A stretch of 64,000 nucleotides of DNA from Rhizobium giardinii bv. giardinii H152 (lineage in GTDB: Bacteria > Pseudomonadota > Alphaproteobacteria > Rhizobiales > Rhizobiaceae): NCBI RefSeq assembly GCF_000379605.1, contig NZ_KB902713.1:62367-126366 (forward strand), in the 5' to 3' direction. Below are positions 42,418 to 51,963 of the stretch, one piece after another (the first letter of the stretch is position 1; each line of letters starts with the position of its first letter). Below the pieces are notes generated by a model, which was not told where the DNA came from, made no database searches, and saw only the letters and a list, made by a program, of their open reading frames with translations. A program made the position numbers and the translations under genes.

Positions 42418-43990
42418 TTTGAGTTGCCTTCTGAATTGCGACCTGCAGACCGAGTTCGGTGCGGATCAGCGGAGATTGGGTTTCGTCGCCGGCAGTCGTG
42501 GCCCAGCTCTCGATTTCGTCGCGCTCGATTTCGCGCACGAGTCGTCCGTTGTTCATGACAAGGATGCGGTCGCTCGTTGCCAGAAGCTCGGCAGGTTCCG
42601 ACGAGATGACGATGACGGACTTCCCGGAGGAGGCGACGGTCCGAATGAGTTCTACGATCTCGGCCTTTGAACCGATGTCGACGCCTGCTGTCGGTTCGTC
42701 GAGAATGACAACCGAGGGATCAACCGCCAGCCATTTGGCGATAACGATCTTCTGCTGGTTGCCGCCTGAAAGGTTCCTGACCTTGTTGTCAGCGGACGGC
42801 GTCTTGATCCTCAGTTGCTTGATGAGATCGGAGGTCAGCGTTCCCTCGCGTCGACGGTCGATGAAGGGACCGCGGACGAGCTGACCGATCTGCGGCAGTC
42901 CAAGATTGTCGCCGACGCTGTGCTCGACAACCAGACCTTCCTCGTGGCGGCTCTCCGGAACTAGCACGATGCCGGCCTTGATGGCATCCGAAGGCGACTT
43001 GAACTCAACGGCAGTGCCGCCGAGTTCTACGGTTCCCCCAGTTTTCTTATCGACGCCGAAAAGGAGGCGGGCAAGCTCGCTCCGGCCCGCGCCCATGAGA
43101 CCTGCTATTCCCACAATCTCGCCCTTGTGGACGTCGAAGCTGACATCGTTGGGTTTTCCCGAGGGGCCCGAAAGGCCACGTACGCTCAGCGCGGGTTTGC
43201 CGTTGCGATCAATGGGGCGCGCCTGGTATTGGAAGCCGGTGACACGCTTGCCGACCATGTGCTGCACGATCGAGTCGAGTGTGAATTCGGATGTTTTCCC
43301 GGAGGTCACGTTCTGACCGTCGCGCAGTATCGTGATCTCGTCGGCGATGGTCATGATCTCGGTCATGCGGTGCGAAACGTAGATCACGGCTGTTCCCGCC
43401 GCAGTGAGCTTCTTCAACATGCCGAACAGAGTGTCGGCTTCCTGTGCGCTCAGCGACGAGGTCGGTTCGTCAAGGATAAGGATCCTGGCGTCCTGGTGGA
43501 TGGCCTTGGCGATTTCGGTCAGCTGGGCCTGGCCGGGGCTGAGTTCAAAAACAGGTGTCCTCGGATCAACCCTGAGGTTGAGCTGGCCGATGATCTCGGC
43601 TGCCTGTGCGATTTCCCTGCGCTCGTCTACGAAGATCGACAGGCGGCGGGGCTCCCGGTTCAGGAAGATGTTCTGGGCGACCGAGAGGGTGGGGATCAGG
43701 CTGAGGTCCTGGAAGATCATCTCGATGCCGAGCCTGCGGGAATTCTCCGGAGAGTTTGACGACATGTGCTCGCCAAAAACCTCGATGGATCCCTCCGTGG
43801 GTGTGACCACACCCTGCAGGATCTTCAACAGGGTGGACTTGCCGGCACCATTTTCGCCGACCAGCGCATGGATTGTTCCGGTTTGGATCGCCAGGTTGAC
43901 GCCGCGCAATGCGTGCACGCCGCCAAACGATTTCCTCACGTCGCTCATCCTGACGGCGGCGAGGGTTTCGGTGACTGCTTGAGTGTTCAT
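42407..43990 (-). CDS. Ribose-type ABC transporter double-domain ATPase
   Basis: A 527-residue ATPase with two ABC domains. The first has Walker A VGENGAGKSTLLKIL (about residues 38-52), signature LSPGQAQLTEIAKAI and Walker B ILILDEPTSSLS. The second has the degenerate Walker A GLMGAGRSELARLL, signature LSGGNQQKIVIAKWL and VVILDEPTAGVDIGSK. This asymmetry is normal for RbsA/MglA-type transporters. It is second in the leftward operon, after the binding protein. Confidence 0.93.
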   Translation of the reverse strand: MNTQAVTETLAAVRMSDVRKSFGGVHALRGVNLAIQTGTIHALVGENGAGKSTLLKILQGVVTPTEGSIEVFGEHMSSNSPENSRRLGIEMIFQDLSLIPTLSVAQNIFLNREPRRLSIFVDERREIAQAAEIIGQLNLRVDPRTPVFELSPGQAQLTEIAKAIHQDARILILDEPTSSLSAQEADTLFGMLKKLTAAGTAVIYVSHRMTEIMTIADEITILRDGQNVTSGKTSEFTLDSIVQHMVGKRVTGFQYQARPIDRNGKPALSVRGLSGPSGKPNDVSFDVHKGEIVGIAGLMGAGRSELARLLFGVDKKTGGTVELGGTAVEFKSPSDAIKAGIVLVPESRHEEGLVVEHSVGDNLGLPQIGQLVRGPFIDRRREGTLTSDLIKQLRIKTPSADNKVRNLSGGNQQKIVIAKWLAVDPSVVILDEPTAGVDIGSKAEIVELIRTVASSGKSVIVISSEPAELLATSDRILVMNNGRLVREIERDEIESWATTAGDETQSPLIRTELGLQVAIQKATQNVH

Positions 43991-44015
43991 GGTCGTTGTC
44001 CGCCGCTTTGGGACG

Positions 44016-44037
44016 GGGAGCGGCCGGAGCCGCTCCC
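44016..44037 (-). promoter_or_regulatory. Intercistronic hairpin between binding-protein and ATPase genes
   Basis: GGGAGCGGC (44016-44024) and GCCGCTCCC (44029-44037) pair perfectly around a four-base loop, without a T tail. On the minus strand it falls just after the binding-protein stop, where such hairpins usually protect the abundant receptor mRNA from decay. Confidence 0.6.
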
Positions 44038-44045
44038 GCGCACCG

Positions 44046-45176
44046 TTAGTTCATTGCGTCGGTGAGAATCGTCGGTGCCTGGTCGCCGTTAGACTGCGGC
44101 CACGCCTCGATCAGGTTATCGCGGGTCACGGCAAGGGCCGGGAGCACGACGTAGGGAGGCGCGTCCTTTCCGAGAAGGGCGTATCCCGCAAGGATGCCCT
44201 CGGCATAGCCGGCGCCGTAGGGACGCTGAGAGCCCGTTCCCTTGACGTAACCCTTCTTTGCCATGTCGATCGAGATGTTGACGCCAAGGTCGCAAGTGGT
44301 GATGACGAGGTTCTTGGACGCGCCCGCTGCGCGCGCCGCTGACAGAACGCCTTCCGTTGGAACGTCCCACACCGCCCAGATGCCATTGAGGTTCGGGTGC
44401 GCCGTCAGCATTGCGGAGGCGACGCGCTCGGATTCGCTTGAGAAATCGGGGCCTCCGACTCCGGTCTCCTGCACGACCTTGATATCGGGATAATCCTTGA
44501 TCGCTTCCTTGAAGCCGACAACGCGTTCTTTGGTGGCAAAAAGGTCGGACGCATGCGGGATGAGACCGATTTCGCCCTTGCCGTCGAGCGCCTTGGCCAT
44601 GAGCAGTGCGGCGACCTTTCCCATGCCACGGTTGTCGGAAGAGACGAGGCTCACATAGTCTTTGCCAGCCTTCATCCCGGCGCCGGTCTGGTCAAGGAAG
44701 ATGATCTTGATGCCAGCGGCAGCAGCTTTCTTGTATGCTGCCGCCGTGGCTGACTGTTCGGCGGGAACGGTGATCATGACATCAGGTTTGAGCGCCATGA
44801 CGCTTTCGATGTCTGAAACTTGCTGCTCCGCGCGATATCCAGCATCAGTCGTCGCAACGATTTCGACACCGAGCTCTTCCAGCGCCTTCTTTTGCCCGGC
44901 CATCTGGGCCTTGGCCCAGTCAGACGCCGTGTAGTGCATCACAATCGCCGCTTTGGCATGCTTCGCCTTGATCTTTTCGATCTCTTCGGCAGATAGCTTC
45001 AGGTCGCTCGCGAGGGTCGCTTTCTCGCCATTGGGCCCGCTTGCCGGGTGACTTTCAATATCCTTGATCTGTTTATCGATATCGACCGCGAAAGCGCTGG
45101 GCGCATAGGCTGCGCTACCGCCGAGGGCAGTGGCAAGGGCGATCATCTGTAGGGACTTGCGCGTGGTCAAAGGCAT
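44046..45176 (-). CDS. Sugar-type ABC transporter periplasmic binding protein
   Basis: A 376-residue Peripla_BP_4 protein. A signal peptide (LQMIALATALGGSAAYAPSAFA) is followed by a linker and AKAAIVMHYTASDWAKAQMAG, the first strand and helix of the ligand lobe. Family landmarks are MITVPAEQSATAAAYKKAAAAGIKIIFLDQTG and NLNGIWAVWDVPTEGVLSAARAAG. ATG 45176 has GGGAGGAACC before it. It heads the leftward acid-sugar operon and defines its substrate, probably a sugar, polyol or sugar acid with four or five carbons given the OtnK/OtnC genes. Confidence 0.92.
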   Translation of the reverse strand: MPLTTRKSLQMIALATALGGSAAYAPSAFAVDIDKQIKDIESHPASGPNGEKATLASDLKLSAEEIEKIKAKHAKAAIVMHYTASDWAKAQMAGQKKALEELGVEIVATTDAGYRAEQQVSDIESVMALKPDVMITVPAEQSATAAAYKKAAAAGIKIIFLDQTGAGMKAGKDYVSLVSSDNRGMGKVAALLMAKALDGKGEIGLIPHASDLFATKERVVGFKEAIKDYPDIKVVQETGVGGPDFSSESERVASAMLTAHPNLNGIWAVWDVPTEGVLSAARAAGASKNLVITTCDLGVNISIDMAKKGYVKGTGSQRPYGAGYAEGILAGYALLGKDAPPYVVLPALAVTRDNLIEAWPQSNGDQAPTILTDAMN

Positions 45177-45219
45177 CTTGGTTCCTCCCATTAAGGCCTA
45201 TTGAGCTCCTCGAATGCAA

Positions 45220-45233
45220 TAACGTATACGTTA
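45220..45233. promoter_or_regulatory. Palindromic operator before the leftward acid-sugar operon
   Basis: TAACGTATACGTTA is a perfect 14-base palindrome 44 bases before the binding-protein start, inside the larger imperfect inverted repeat 45214-45238. GTATAC-centred palindromes are typical for GntR- and LacI-type repressors; the GntR gene at 39812 in the same operon is the likely partner. Confidence 0.55.
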
Positions 45234-45432
45234 ACGCATTTATAAAAGGTGTCAACTGAAGAAATGACCAGAAGCATAGCGAACCGGCTCGGGCATCCCG
45301 GATTTGGGATGGTTTCAATCTGTTACGTGATCATCTCGTCCGTTCGCCACCAAAGGGATGGAAGAAGATCGCCCCGTGACTCCGGCTCTCGATCAACGTG
45401 TCAGCCAACAAAAGCTATTGCGCAGATACAAA

Positions 45433-45458
45433 GGTATAAGGTATGAGGTATGATGTCA
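45433..45458. promoter_or_regulatory. Tandem GGTATRA heptads with operator half-site, before the transketolase operon
   Basis: Three heptads follow each other without gaps: GGTATAA (45433), GGTATGA (45440) and GGTATGA (45447). The last runs into TG-TCA, half of the GGTATGANNTCATACC palindrome. It lies about 130 bases before the transketolase start. Confidence 0.6.
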
Positions 45459-45482
45459 GCACACGAATTTTCGGCAACAAAG

Positions 45483-45541
45483 TGTGATTTTGTCGAATTT
45501 ATCACAAAGCAGGCGTGATTTTGTGATTTAATTGTTGTGAT
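45483..45541. promoter_or_regulatory. Cluster of TGTGAT hexamers in the transketolase promoter region
   Basis: TGTGAT occurs at 45483, 45522 and 45536, its complement ATCACA at 45501, and CGTGAT at 45514, within 59 bases of AT-rich sequence. The first and second form an inverted pair. It may be a binding array for a second regulator or simple AT-rich promoter sequence; the repetition makes chance less likely. Confidence 0.35.
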
Positions 45542-45589
45542 ATTTGAAATAGTGCGCCACATTAGTCGCGGTTTCTGAGGGAGGAAGAA

Positions 45590-47584
45590 TTGACAGCAGC
45601 AGTTTCGATCCGCGATCTCGCGAGCGCTATCCGAGTCCTGTCAATCGACGCGGTTGAAGCCGCAAAGTCCGGGCACCCCGGAATGCCCATGGGTATGGCT
45701 GATGCGGCGGCGGTGCTGTTCGGCCGGCACCTCAAGTTCGATCCAATCGAACCTGGCTGGCCGGACCGCGATCGTTTCGTCCTGTCGAACGGCCATGGCT
45801 CGATGCTGCTCTACAGCCTTCTCCACCTCACCGGGTACGAAGACATGACGATTGAGGAGGTTCGCAACTTCCGCCAATGGGGCTCCAAAACGCCAGGTCA
45901 TCCCGAATACGGCCACACCGCTGGTGTCGAGGCGACCACCGGGCCGCTCGGACAGGGGATCGCGTCGGCTGTCGGAATGGCGATCGCGGAGCGGCGCCTA
46001 TCAACGGAATTTGGCGCAGCACTTGTCGATCACCGGACCTACGTCTTCTGTGGAGATGGATGTCTCATGGAAGGCGTTGGTCAGGAAGCTGCTTCGCTGG
46101 CCGGCCACCTTCAGCTCGGCAAGTTGATCGTCCTTTACGACGATAACTCCATTACCATCGACGGCTCGACCGCAATCGCGTTTTCGGAAGATGTGCTCGC
46201 GAGGTTCGACGCATACGGATGGCACACACAGCGCGTTGACGGTCATGATCCGGACGCGATCGACGCGGCGATCTCGCAGGCGAAGGCGGAAGCATCCAGG
46301 CCATCCCTCATCGCTCTGAAAACCATCATCGGATACGGCTCTCCGTCAAGGGCGGGAACAAGCTCCGTACATGGTGCACCGCTCGGCGCCAGCGAAGCCG
46401 CCGCGACAAAGGCAGCCTATGGCTGGACGGCGGACGCTTTCGAGATTCCTGCTCCGATCCTCAAAACTTGGCGCGAAGTCGGCGCGAAGGGCGCCAAGGC
46501 GCGCAAGGACTGGCAAGCGCGGCTCGAAGCAGCGGGCGCAGATGTCAGAAGTGAGTTTCAACGCCGCACCGCCGGCTCATTGCCGGCGCGATACGCCGAA
46601 GCGGTGAACGCCGCCAAGGCAAAGCTGCTCGACAAGCCGCAATCAGTGGCAACGCGTAAGGCGAGCCAGATCGCACTGGAAGCGCTGACGGAGCTGCTTC
46701 CCGAAATGATCGGCGGGTCCGCTGACCTCACCCACTCTAACCTGACCCGGGTTCCGGCCGTCGACAGCGATTTCACCGCCGCTGCAAGCGGGCGGTATGT
46801 CAGCTATGGCGTGAGGGAGTTCGCCATGGCCGCCGCGATGAACGGTATGGCGGCTCACGGCGGCGTCATACCGTATGGCGGCACGTTCCTCGTCTTCTCC
46901 GATTATTGCCGCAACGCCATTCGTGTGGCGGCTCTGATGGGCGTCCGCTCTATCTTCGTGATGACGCATGATTCGATCGGTCTTGGCGAAGACGGTCCGA
47001 CCCACCAGCCCGTCGAGCATCTCGCCAGCCTCAGGGCAATGCCGAACTTGCATGTATTCCGGCCCGCGGACACCATCGAGACGCTGGAATGCTGGGATCT
47101 TGCCATAACCAGCAAGAACACGCCGTCGGTTCTGGCGCTCTCGCGGCAGAATGTCCCACAACTGCGCACCCAGCGTGACGGCATCAATCGCTGCGCACGG
47201 GGAGCCTATGTGCTGCGGGAAGCCAGCAGCGAACGTGCCATCACAATCATCGCCACCGGAACGGAGGTCGCGCTTGCGATCCAGGCGGCTGAAGAGCTTG
47301 AGGCTGAAAACTTTCCGGCCGCGGTCGTTTCGATGCCGAGCTGGGATCTTTTCGAACAACAGCCCAAAGACTACCGCAGCTCGGTCCTCGGGAAGGCACC
47401 GCGCATTGCCGTGGAAGCGCTCTCGAAGTTCGGCTGGACCAGGTATGTCGACAGCGAAGACGACGTGATCGGGATGTCCGGCTTCGGAGCGTCTGCGCCG
47501 GCCGAGACGCTATACGAGCAATTCGGGATCACGCGTGACGCAATCGTCACGCGCGCCCTAGCAAGGATAAGGGGCAAGCAATGA
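45590..47584 (+). CDS. tkt: Transketolase
   Basis: A 664-residue full-length thiamine-diphosphate enzyme. The N-terminal [17 protein letters not shown] (about residues 22-38), the ThDP motif [21 protein letters not shown] (about 153-173) and DDNSITIDG are present. The pyrimidine domain has [15 protein letters not shown], and [23 protein letters not shown] follows. It moves two-carbon units between sugar phosphates. A TTG start is used after the strong site GAGGGAGGAAG. The operon continues with FBPase (ATGA overlap), FBP aldolase, EryH and EryI, so it likely assimilates erythrose 4-phosphate made by those enzymes. Confidence 0.95.
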   Translation: MTAAVSIRDLASAIRVLSIDAVEAAKSGHPGMPMGMADAAAVLFGRHLKFDPIEPGWPDRDRFVLSNGHGSMLLYSLLHLTGYEDMTIEEVRNFRQWGSKTPGHPEYGHTAGVEATTGPLGQGIASAVGMAIAERRLSTEFGAALVDHRTYVFCGDGCLMEGVGQEAASLAGHLQLGKLIVLYDDNSITIDGSTAIAFSEDVLARFDAYGWHTQRVDGHDPDAIDAAISQAKAEASRPSLIALKTIIGYGSPSRAGTSSVHGAPLGASEAAATKAAYGWTADAFEIPAPILKTWREVGAKGAKARKDWQARLEAAGADVRSEFQRRTAGSLPARYAEAVNAAKAKLLDKPQSVATRKASQIALEALTELLPEMIGGSADLTHSNLTRVPAVDSDFTAAASGRYVSYGVREFAMAAAMNGMAAHGGVIPYGGTFLVFSDYCRNAIRVAALMGVRSIFVMTHDSIGLGEDGPTHQPVEHLASLRAMPNLHVFRPADTIETLECWDLAITSKNTPSVLALSRQNVPQLRTQRDGINRCARGAYVLREASSERAITIIATGTEVALAIQAAEELEAENFPAAVVSMPSWDLFEQQPKDYRSSVLGKAPRIAVEALSKFGWTRYVDSEDDVIGMSGFGASAPAETLYEQFGITRDAIVTRALARIRGKQ

Positions 47585-48603
47585 GCGCGCCGGCGACACT
47601 CGGAAATGACGATGCGCGCGTCCAGTATGGTTCTGTCGATGAGTACCTCTCGGCCTGGGCTGGTGAGGATGTGTCCCGTCAGGGGGTGGCGGCTCTAATA
47701 AACGGTGTGTTGGATGCCGCCGGTCTTTTATCCGCACGCATCGCGGCGGGTTCCCTGGAGGGCGATCCGGCCCGCCTTGTCGGATCAAATACCGGCGGTG
47801 ATGCGCAAAAGGCAATCGACATCGCGTCGCACGAGTTGTTCATCGAAATACTCGCAAGCGCAGGGGCCGCGCGGGTCTTGTCCGAGGAGGCCGACGCGCC
47901 AGTTATGCTCAATGGCCAGCGCTTTGCGGCCGCAATCGATCCGATCGACGGTTCAGGCAATGTCGGGCTGGGCACGCCCGTCGGCACGATCTTCTCGATC
48001 ATTCCATTCAGCGAAACTGAAGACCCGTTTTTGGCCCCCGGGAAGCGACAAGCCGCCGCCGGTTATGTCTCATTCGGCAACACGGTCGATCTGGGTTTCT
48101 CGGTCGGAGAGGGTGTGCTGCTGGCGACGATGCATCCCCAAACCGGCGAGTTCCTGATCGTCAAAAGGCAGGTACAGATACCTCGCGACACGTCCGAGCT
48201 TGCATATAACGCTTCCAACCACCGTCATCTTCACCCTGCTATGAGCCTGTATCTTCAGGATTGTCTGGCTGGCAAGGAGGGAACGCGCGGTCGCGATTTC
48301 AACATGCGCTGGCTCGGATCGGCAGTCGGAGAGCTCCACCGGATCCTGCTCAGAGGTGGCGTCTTCTTCTACGCTGCTGACAAGCGACCGGGCTACGAAA
48401 ATGGGCGCCTTCGCCTGGTGTATGAAGCAAACCCGATCGCGTTCCTGATGGAGCAGGCCGGTGGGCGGGCCACCGACGGCACGACCGCAATTCTGGACAA
48501 GATCCCAACCTCTCACCATTGCCGCACGCCGCTCGTTTTCGGTTCGGCGACGGAGGTCGACCTGATCGCAAGCTATCTCGATTCCAATCCAACCAGCGAG
48601 TGA
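47581..48603 (+). CDS. fbp: Class 1 fructose-1,6-bisphosphatase
   Basis: A 340-residue class 1 FBPase. The metal site includes [10 protein letters not shown] and [12 protein letters not shown] (about residues 117-130); the sugar-phosphate region includes [22 protein letters not shown] and [18 protein letters not shown]. The CbbF-type class is common in Calvin-cycle and accessory operons. It removes the 1-phosphate of fructose 1,6-bisphosphate (often also of sedoheptulose bisphosphate). It overlaps the tkt stop by four bases. Confidence 0.93.
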   Translation: MSAPATLGNDDARVQYGSVDEYLSAWAGEDVSRQGVAALINGVLDAAGLLSARIAAGSLEGDPARLVGSNTGGDAQKAIDIASHELFIEILASAGAARVLSEEADAPVMLNGQRFAAAIDPIDGSGNVGLGTPVGTIFSIIPFSETEDPFLAPGKRQAAAGYVSFGNTVDLGFSVGEGVLLATMHPQTGEFLIVKRQVQIPRDTSELAYNASNHRHLHPAMSLYLQDCLAGKEGTRGRDFNMRWLGSAVGELHRILLRGGVFFYAADKRPGYENGRLRLVYEANPIAFLMEQAGGRATDGTTAILDKIPTSHHCRTPLVFGSATEVDLIASYLDSNPTSE

Positions 48604-48609
48604 CACTTC

Positions 48610-49659
48610 ATGGCCAGGATTACTCTCCGCCAGCTGCTGGATGATGCCGCCGAACACGGCTACGGCGTCCCGGCGTTCAACATCAACAACATGGAACAGG
48701 CGCTTGCCATCATGGAAGCGGCCGCTGCAACGGATGCGCCTGTCATCCTGCAGGCGAGCCGCGGGGCCCGAGCCTACGTCAACGACATCATGCTCAAGCA
48801 CATGATGGATGCGGTGACGGAGATCTATCCCAATATCCCCGTTTGCGTCCATCTTGACCACGGAAACGAACCGAGCACCTGCGTCACTGCGATCCAGCAC
48901 GGCTTTACTTCCGTCATGATGGACGGATCGATCCTTGCTGACGGGAAAACCGCGGCCGACTGGGACTACAACGTCAAGGTCACGAGAAGCGTCAGCGACA
49001 CGGCCCATTGGGCAGGGGTCTCGGTAGAAGGAGAGCTCGGCGTCCTGGGCTCGCTTGAGACCGGCACGGGCGAGGCAGAAGACGGTCATGGTGTCGAAGG
49101 CAAGCTCGATCCGCATCAGCTTCTGACCGATCCGGAGGAAGCCGCGAAGTTTGTCGAAGAGACCAAGGTGGATGCGCTTGCCGTCGCAATGGGCACCAGC
49201 CATGGCGCCTACAAGTTCTCACGCCGGCCGGACGGTGACGTGCTGGCAATGGATGTTATCGAGGCGATCCACCGGAAACTTCCGAATACCCATCTCGTCA
49301 TGCACGGTTCGTCAAGCGTGCCGGAGGAGTTGCAAGAGATCTTCAATCGCTTCGGCGGGCGGATGAAGCCGACCTGGGGCGTGCCGCTCGAGGAAATCCT
49401 GCGCGGCATTCGGCATGGCGTGCGAAAGGTCAACATCGACACGGATTGCCGCATGGCAATGACCGGCCAGGTCCGCCGAGTGCTGTCCGAAGATCCGACA
49501 GAATTCGACCCTCGCAAATATTTGAAGCCAGCAATGACGGCGCTTTCAAAGCTGTGCCGCGAGAGATTCGAAGCTTTCGGAACGGCAGGGCGCGCAAGCT
49601 CTATTAACGTCGTGCCGCTCGCGGAAATGGCGAAGCGGTATCAAGCCGGCTCGCTCTAG
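48610..49659 (+). CDS. fba: Class II fructose-bisphosphate aldolase, Calvin-cycle subtype
   Basis: A 349-residue zinc aldolase. It has [21 protein letters not shown] at the start, the zinc histidines in [29 protein letters not shown], the acidic [20 protein letters not shown] and [13 protein letters not shown]. It joins or splits dihydroxyacetone phosphate with glyceraldehyde 3-phosphate or erythrose 4-phosphate. The latter reaction would give sedoheptulose 1,7-bisphosphate, useful with the erythrose-phosphate enzymes encoded just downstream. Confidence 0.93.
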   Translation: MARITLRQLLDDAAEHGYGVPAFNINNMEQALAIMEAAAATDAPVILQASRGARAYVNDIMLKHMMDAVTEIYPNIPVCVHLDHGNEPSTCVTAIQHGFTSVMMDGSILADGKTAADWDYNVKVTRSVSDTAHWAGVSVEGELGVLGSLETGTGEAEDGHGVEGKLDPHQLLTDPEEAAKFVEETKVDALAVAMGTSHGAYKFSRRPDGDVLAMDVIEAIHRKLPNTHLVMHGSSSVPEELQEIFNRFGGRMKPTWGVPLEEILRGIRHGVRKVNIDTDCRMAMTGQVRRVLSEDPTEFDPRKYLKPAMTALSKLCRERFEAFGTAGRASSINVVPLAEMAKRYQAGSL

Positions 49660-49702
49660 GTCGGCCAACATCCATTCGAACGCAAACGTGGTGAAGCGGG
49701 AC

Positions 49703-50473
49703 ATGACCGAAAAGAAAACCCTCTGGATTGGCACCAGCTGGAAGATGAACAAGACGCTTGCCGATGCCGCGCAATTTGCGCACGGTCTCAGGGCCGCAGA
49801 CATCACGTCCCATCCGCGCATCCAGCGCTTTGTCATCCCTCCTTTCACTGTTGTCCGAGAAGTGAAGACCACGTTGGCGGACACGTCGGTGAAGGTCGGC
49901 GCGCAGAACATGCACTGGGACGACGAGGGCGCCTGGACGGGCGAGATTTCCCCCGTGATGCTTAAGGACTGCAACCTCGACATCGTCGAACTTGGTCACT
50001 CCGAGAGGCGTGAACATTTCGGCGAGACAGACGTGACGGTAGGGCTGAAAGTCGAGGCGGCGGTTCGCCACGGCTTGATCCCGCTCCTCTGCATAGGGGA
50101 GACACTTCCCGAACGCGAGGCCGGGCGAGCCCGCGACGTCCTCGAGCGCCAGGTTCGCGGCGCATTGGGAAGCCTTTCCACCCACCAGAAGGAAAAACCG
50201 ATACTGCTTGCCTACGAGCCTGTTTGGGCCATTGGCGTCAATGGGATCCCCGCGACAGCGGACTACGCCGACGCCCGCCAGGCCGAGATCATCGCGTTCG
50301 CGGAAGCCGTGCTCGGCCGGCGCATTCCCTGCCTCTACGGCGGTTCGGTCAACGCGGACAACTGCGAAGAGCTCATATCCTGCCCTCATGTCGATGGGCT
50401 GTTCATTGGCCGCTCGGCCTGGAAGATCGAGGGCTACCTCGACATCCTCGAAAAGTGCGCGGCCAAAATCTGA
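49703..50473 (+). CDS. eryH: Triosephosphate isomerase family, EryH-like L-erythrulose 1-phosphate isomerase
   Basis: A 256-residue TIM barrel. The catalytic Lys is in WIGTSWKMNKTLADA, His in ELGHSERREHFGE and Glu in LAYEPVWAIGVNG; the phosphate loop is LYGGSVNADNCEEL. The opening WIGTSWKMNKTLA and the adjacent RpiB-type gene match the erythritol enzymes EryH and EryI of Rhizobiales and Brucella, where EryH converts L-erythrulose 1-phosphate to D-erythrulose 4-phosphate. An ordinary triosephosphate isomerase activity is possible too. GTG 49688 is an alternative start. Confidence 0.87.
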   Translation: MTEKKTLWIGTSWKMNKTLADAAQFAHGLRAADITSHPRIQRFVIPPFTVVREVKTTLADTSVKVGAQNMHWDDEGAWTGEISPVMLKDCNLDIVELGHSERREHFGETDVTVGLKVEAAVRHGLIPLLCIGETLPEREAGRARDVLERQVRGALGSLSTHQKEKPILLAYEPVWAIGVNGIPATADYADARQAEIIAFAEAVLGRRIPCLYGGSVNADNCEELISCPHVDGLFIGRSAWKIEGYLDILEKCAAKI

Positions 50474-50485
50474 GGAGTGATGAAA

Positions 50486-50941
50486 ATGAAAGTTGCAGTA
50501 GCAGGCGACAGCGCGGGCGAAGGCCTCGCTAAGGTCCTCGCCGATTATCTCAAGGAGCGTTTCGAGGTGTTCGAAGTATCCCGAACCGACACCGGTCTCG
50601 ACGCTTTCTATGCGAACCTCTCCGACAGGATCGCCAACGGAGTGCTTGACGGCACCTATGACAAGGCCATCCTCGTGTGCGGCACCGGGATCGGCGTCTG
50701 CATTTCGGCCAACAAGGTACCGGGCATAAGGGCAGCCCTTGCGCACGACACCTACTCCGCGGAGCGGGCGGCGTTGTCGAACAACGCCCAGATCATCACC
50801 ATGGGCGCCCGCGTCATCGGGCCGGAGCTCGCGAAGTCTATTGTCGACTCCTTCCTCGCCCAGAAATTCGACGAGAACGGTCGCTCGGCGAGCAATGTTG
50901 CGGCGATCGATGAGGTCGATACGAAATACCACGCTCGCTAG
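50486..50941 (+). CDS. eryI: RpiB/LacAB-family isomerase, EryI-like D-erythrulose 4-phosphate isomerase
   Basis: A 151-residue RpiB-type sugar-phosphate isomerase. It opens [20 protein letters not shown], has [25 protein letters not shown] (Cys about residue 68) and [25 protein letters not shown]. EryI converts D-erythrulose 4-phosphate to D-erythrose 4-phosphate, after EryH. AGGAG at 50473-50477 best fits ATG 50486 out of three nearby starts. It closes the five-gene transketolase operon, supplying erythrose 4-phosphate to it. Confidence 0.88.
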   Translation: MKVAVAGDSAGEGLAKVLADYLKERFEVFEVSRTDTGLDAFYANLSDRIANGVLDGTYDKAILVCGTGIGVCISANKVPGIRAALAHDTYSAERAALSNNAQIITMGARVIGPELAKSIVDSFLAQKFDENGRSASNVAAIDEVDTKYHAR

Positions 50942-51161
50942 TTGGGAAGATGTGCAAGCATCTGTTCGCGGTCGATGCGCCAGGCGCAATAAGCCTGGGG
51001 CATTATCGTTCTCGGGTGATTTCCCGAACCCAGCGATCAGACAGGGCGGCTTGCGATATCCAGGGCTTCGCGGCCGCCTTCAGATGCAGCGCCTGCGACG
51101 ATCGCAGTGCGACCTGCGCGAAATGCGGGATGCGCCGTGCTTTGACCTTATGTTCTGGCGG

Positions 51162-51863
51162 TCATTTCAACAGCGATGTGCGGAAGTGTTCCATGTTTTC
51201 CTCGACGCTCTCGCGGCTGAGGTCACCGGTCTTTCTGTCCCGGATCATCTCAAACATGTGTTCGTGGAGATCGACTGCGCGCCATTTGCCACTGACCTCC
51301 AGCGATTTTTGCACCCAAGGCGCGACCATCGTCAGCACGAAGTCGGCGATCACGACGATCAACGGGTTTCCGGCAGCTTTGTATATTGCTCGGTGGAAAT
51401 CGAGGTCGGCCTTGAGGAGATCTTCGATCGCGGAGTTCGCATCCTCCGACAGCCTTTTTAGTCGGTCGATGCACTCTCTCATTGCGGCGAGGTCTTCGTC
51501 CGTACGCCGCAGGGACGCGAGTTCTGAACAGTTGCGGTCGAAAACGTATCGCAGCTCCATCAGCATCTCAGGCGTCGAGCTCTGAAGATAGAGCTGAAAC
51601 ATCGCGAGCGGCATCGCCGGAAGGCCTTCGTCCTTACGGATGTAATTTCCAAAGCCATGCCGCGTCTCGACAAGACCTGACACCGCGAGCGTCTTGATCG
51701 CCTCTCTGATTGGAGTGCGACTGATGCCGAGAAGCTGGGCCAGCTCCTTTTCATTGGGAAGTTTGTCACCAGGCCCAAGGTTGCCTTTGGCAATTTCGCC
51801 CGTAATGTAGTCGAGCGCTATGTCCAGCCGGCTTGGGATTTTCTTTGGCTCAACAGACAGCAT
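51162..51863 (-). CDS. GntR-family regulator with FCD effector domain
   Basis: A 233-residue regulator. The winged helix (about residues 12-75) has LPNEKELAQLLGISRTPIREAIKTLAVSGLVETR. The FCD domain has LMELRYVFDRNCSELASLR, LKADLDFHRAIYKAAGN and VDLHEHMFEMI, with the conserved Asp/His ligands. A copy of the GGTATGANNTCATACC palindrome lies 32 bases before its start, which suggests autoregulation. Other copies before the neighbouring operons make it the leading candidate regulator of the branched-sugar cluster. It faces the transketolase operon tail to tail across a 220-base spacer with no recognised gene. Confidence 0.9.
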   Translation of the reverse strand: MLSVEPKKIPSRLDIALDYITGEIAKGNLGPGDKLPNEKELAQLLGISRTPIREAIKTLAVSGLVETRHGFGNYIRKDEGLPAMPLAMFQLYLQSSTPEMLMELRYVFDRNCSELASLRRTDEDLAAMRECIDRLKRLSEDANSAIEDLLKADLDFHRAIYKAAGNPLIVVIADFVLTMVAPWVQKSLEVSGKWRAVDLHEHMFEMIRDRKTGDLSRESVEENMEHFRTSLLK

Positions 51864-51894
51864 TCCTGGTCACGCTCCAATCAGAAATTGAGAA

Positions 51895-51910
51895 GGTACG
51901 AGGTCATACC
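51895..51910. promoter_or_regulatory. Candidate operator of the GntR regulator gene
   Basis: GGTACGAGGTCATACC, one mismatch from the perfect palindrome at 8943. It lies directly upstream of the GntR gene at 51162-51863. Confidence 0.6.
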
Positions 51911-51963
51911 GCGTTTTGCCGCTTGCGACAAATGCCGAACGTCGAACTGGCCACTTCTCCAGG

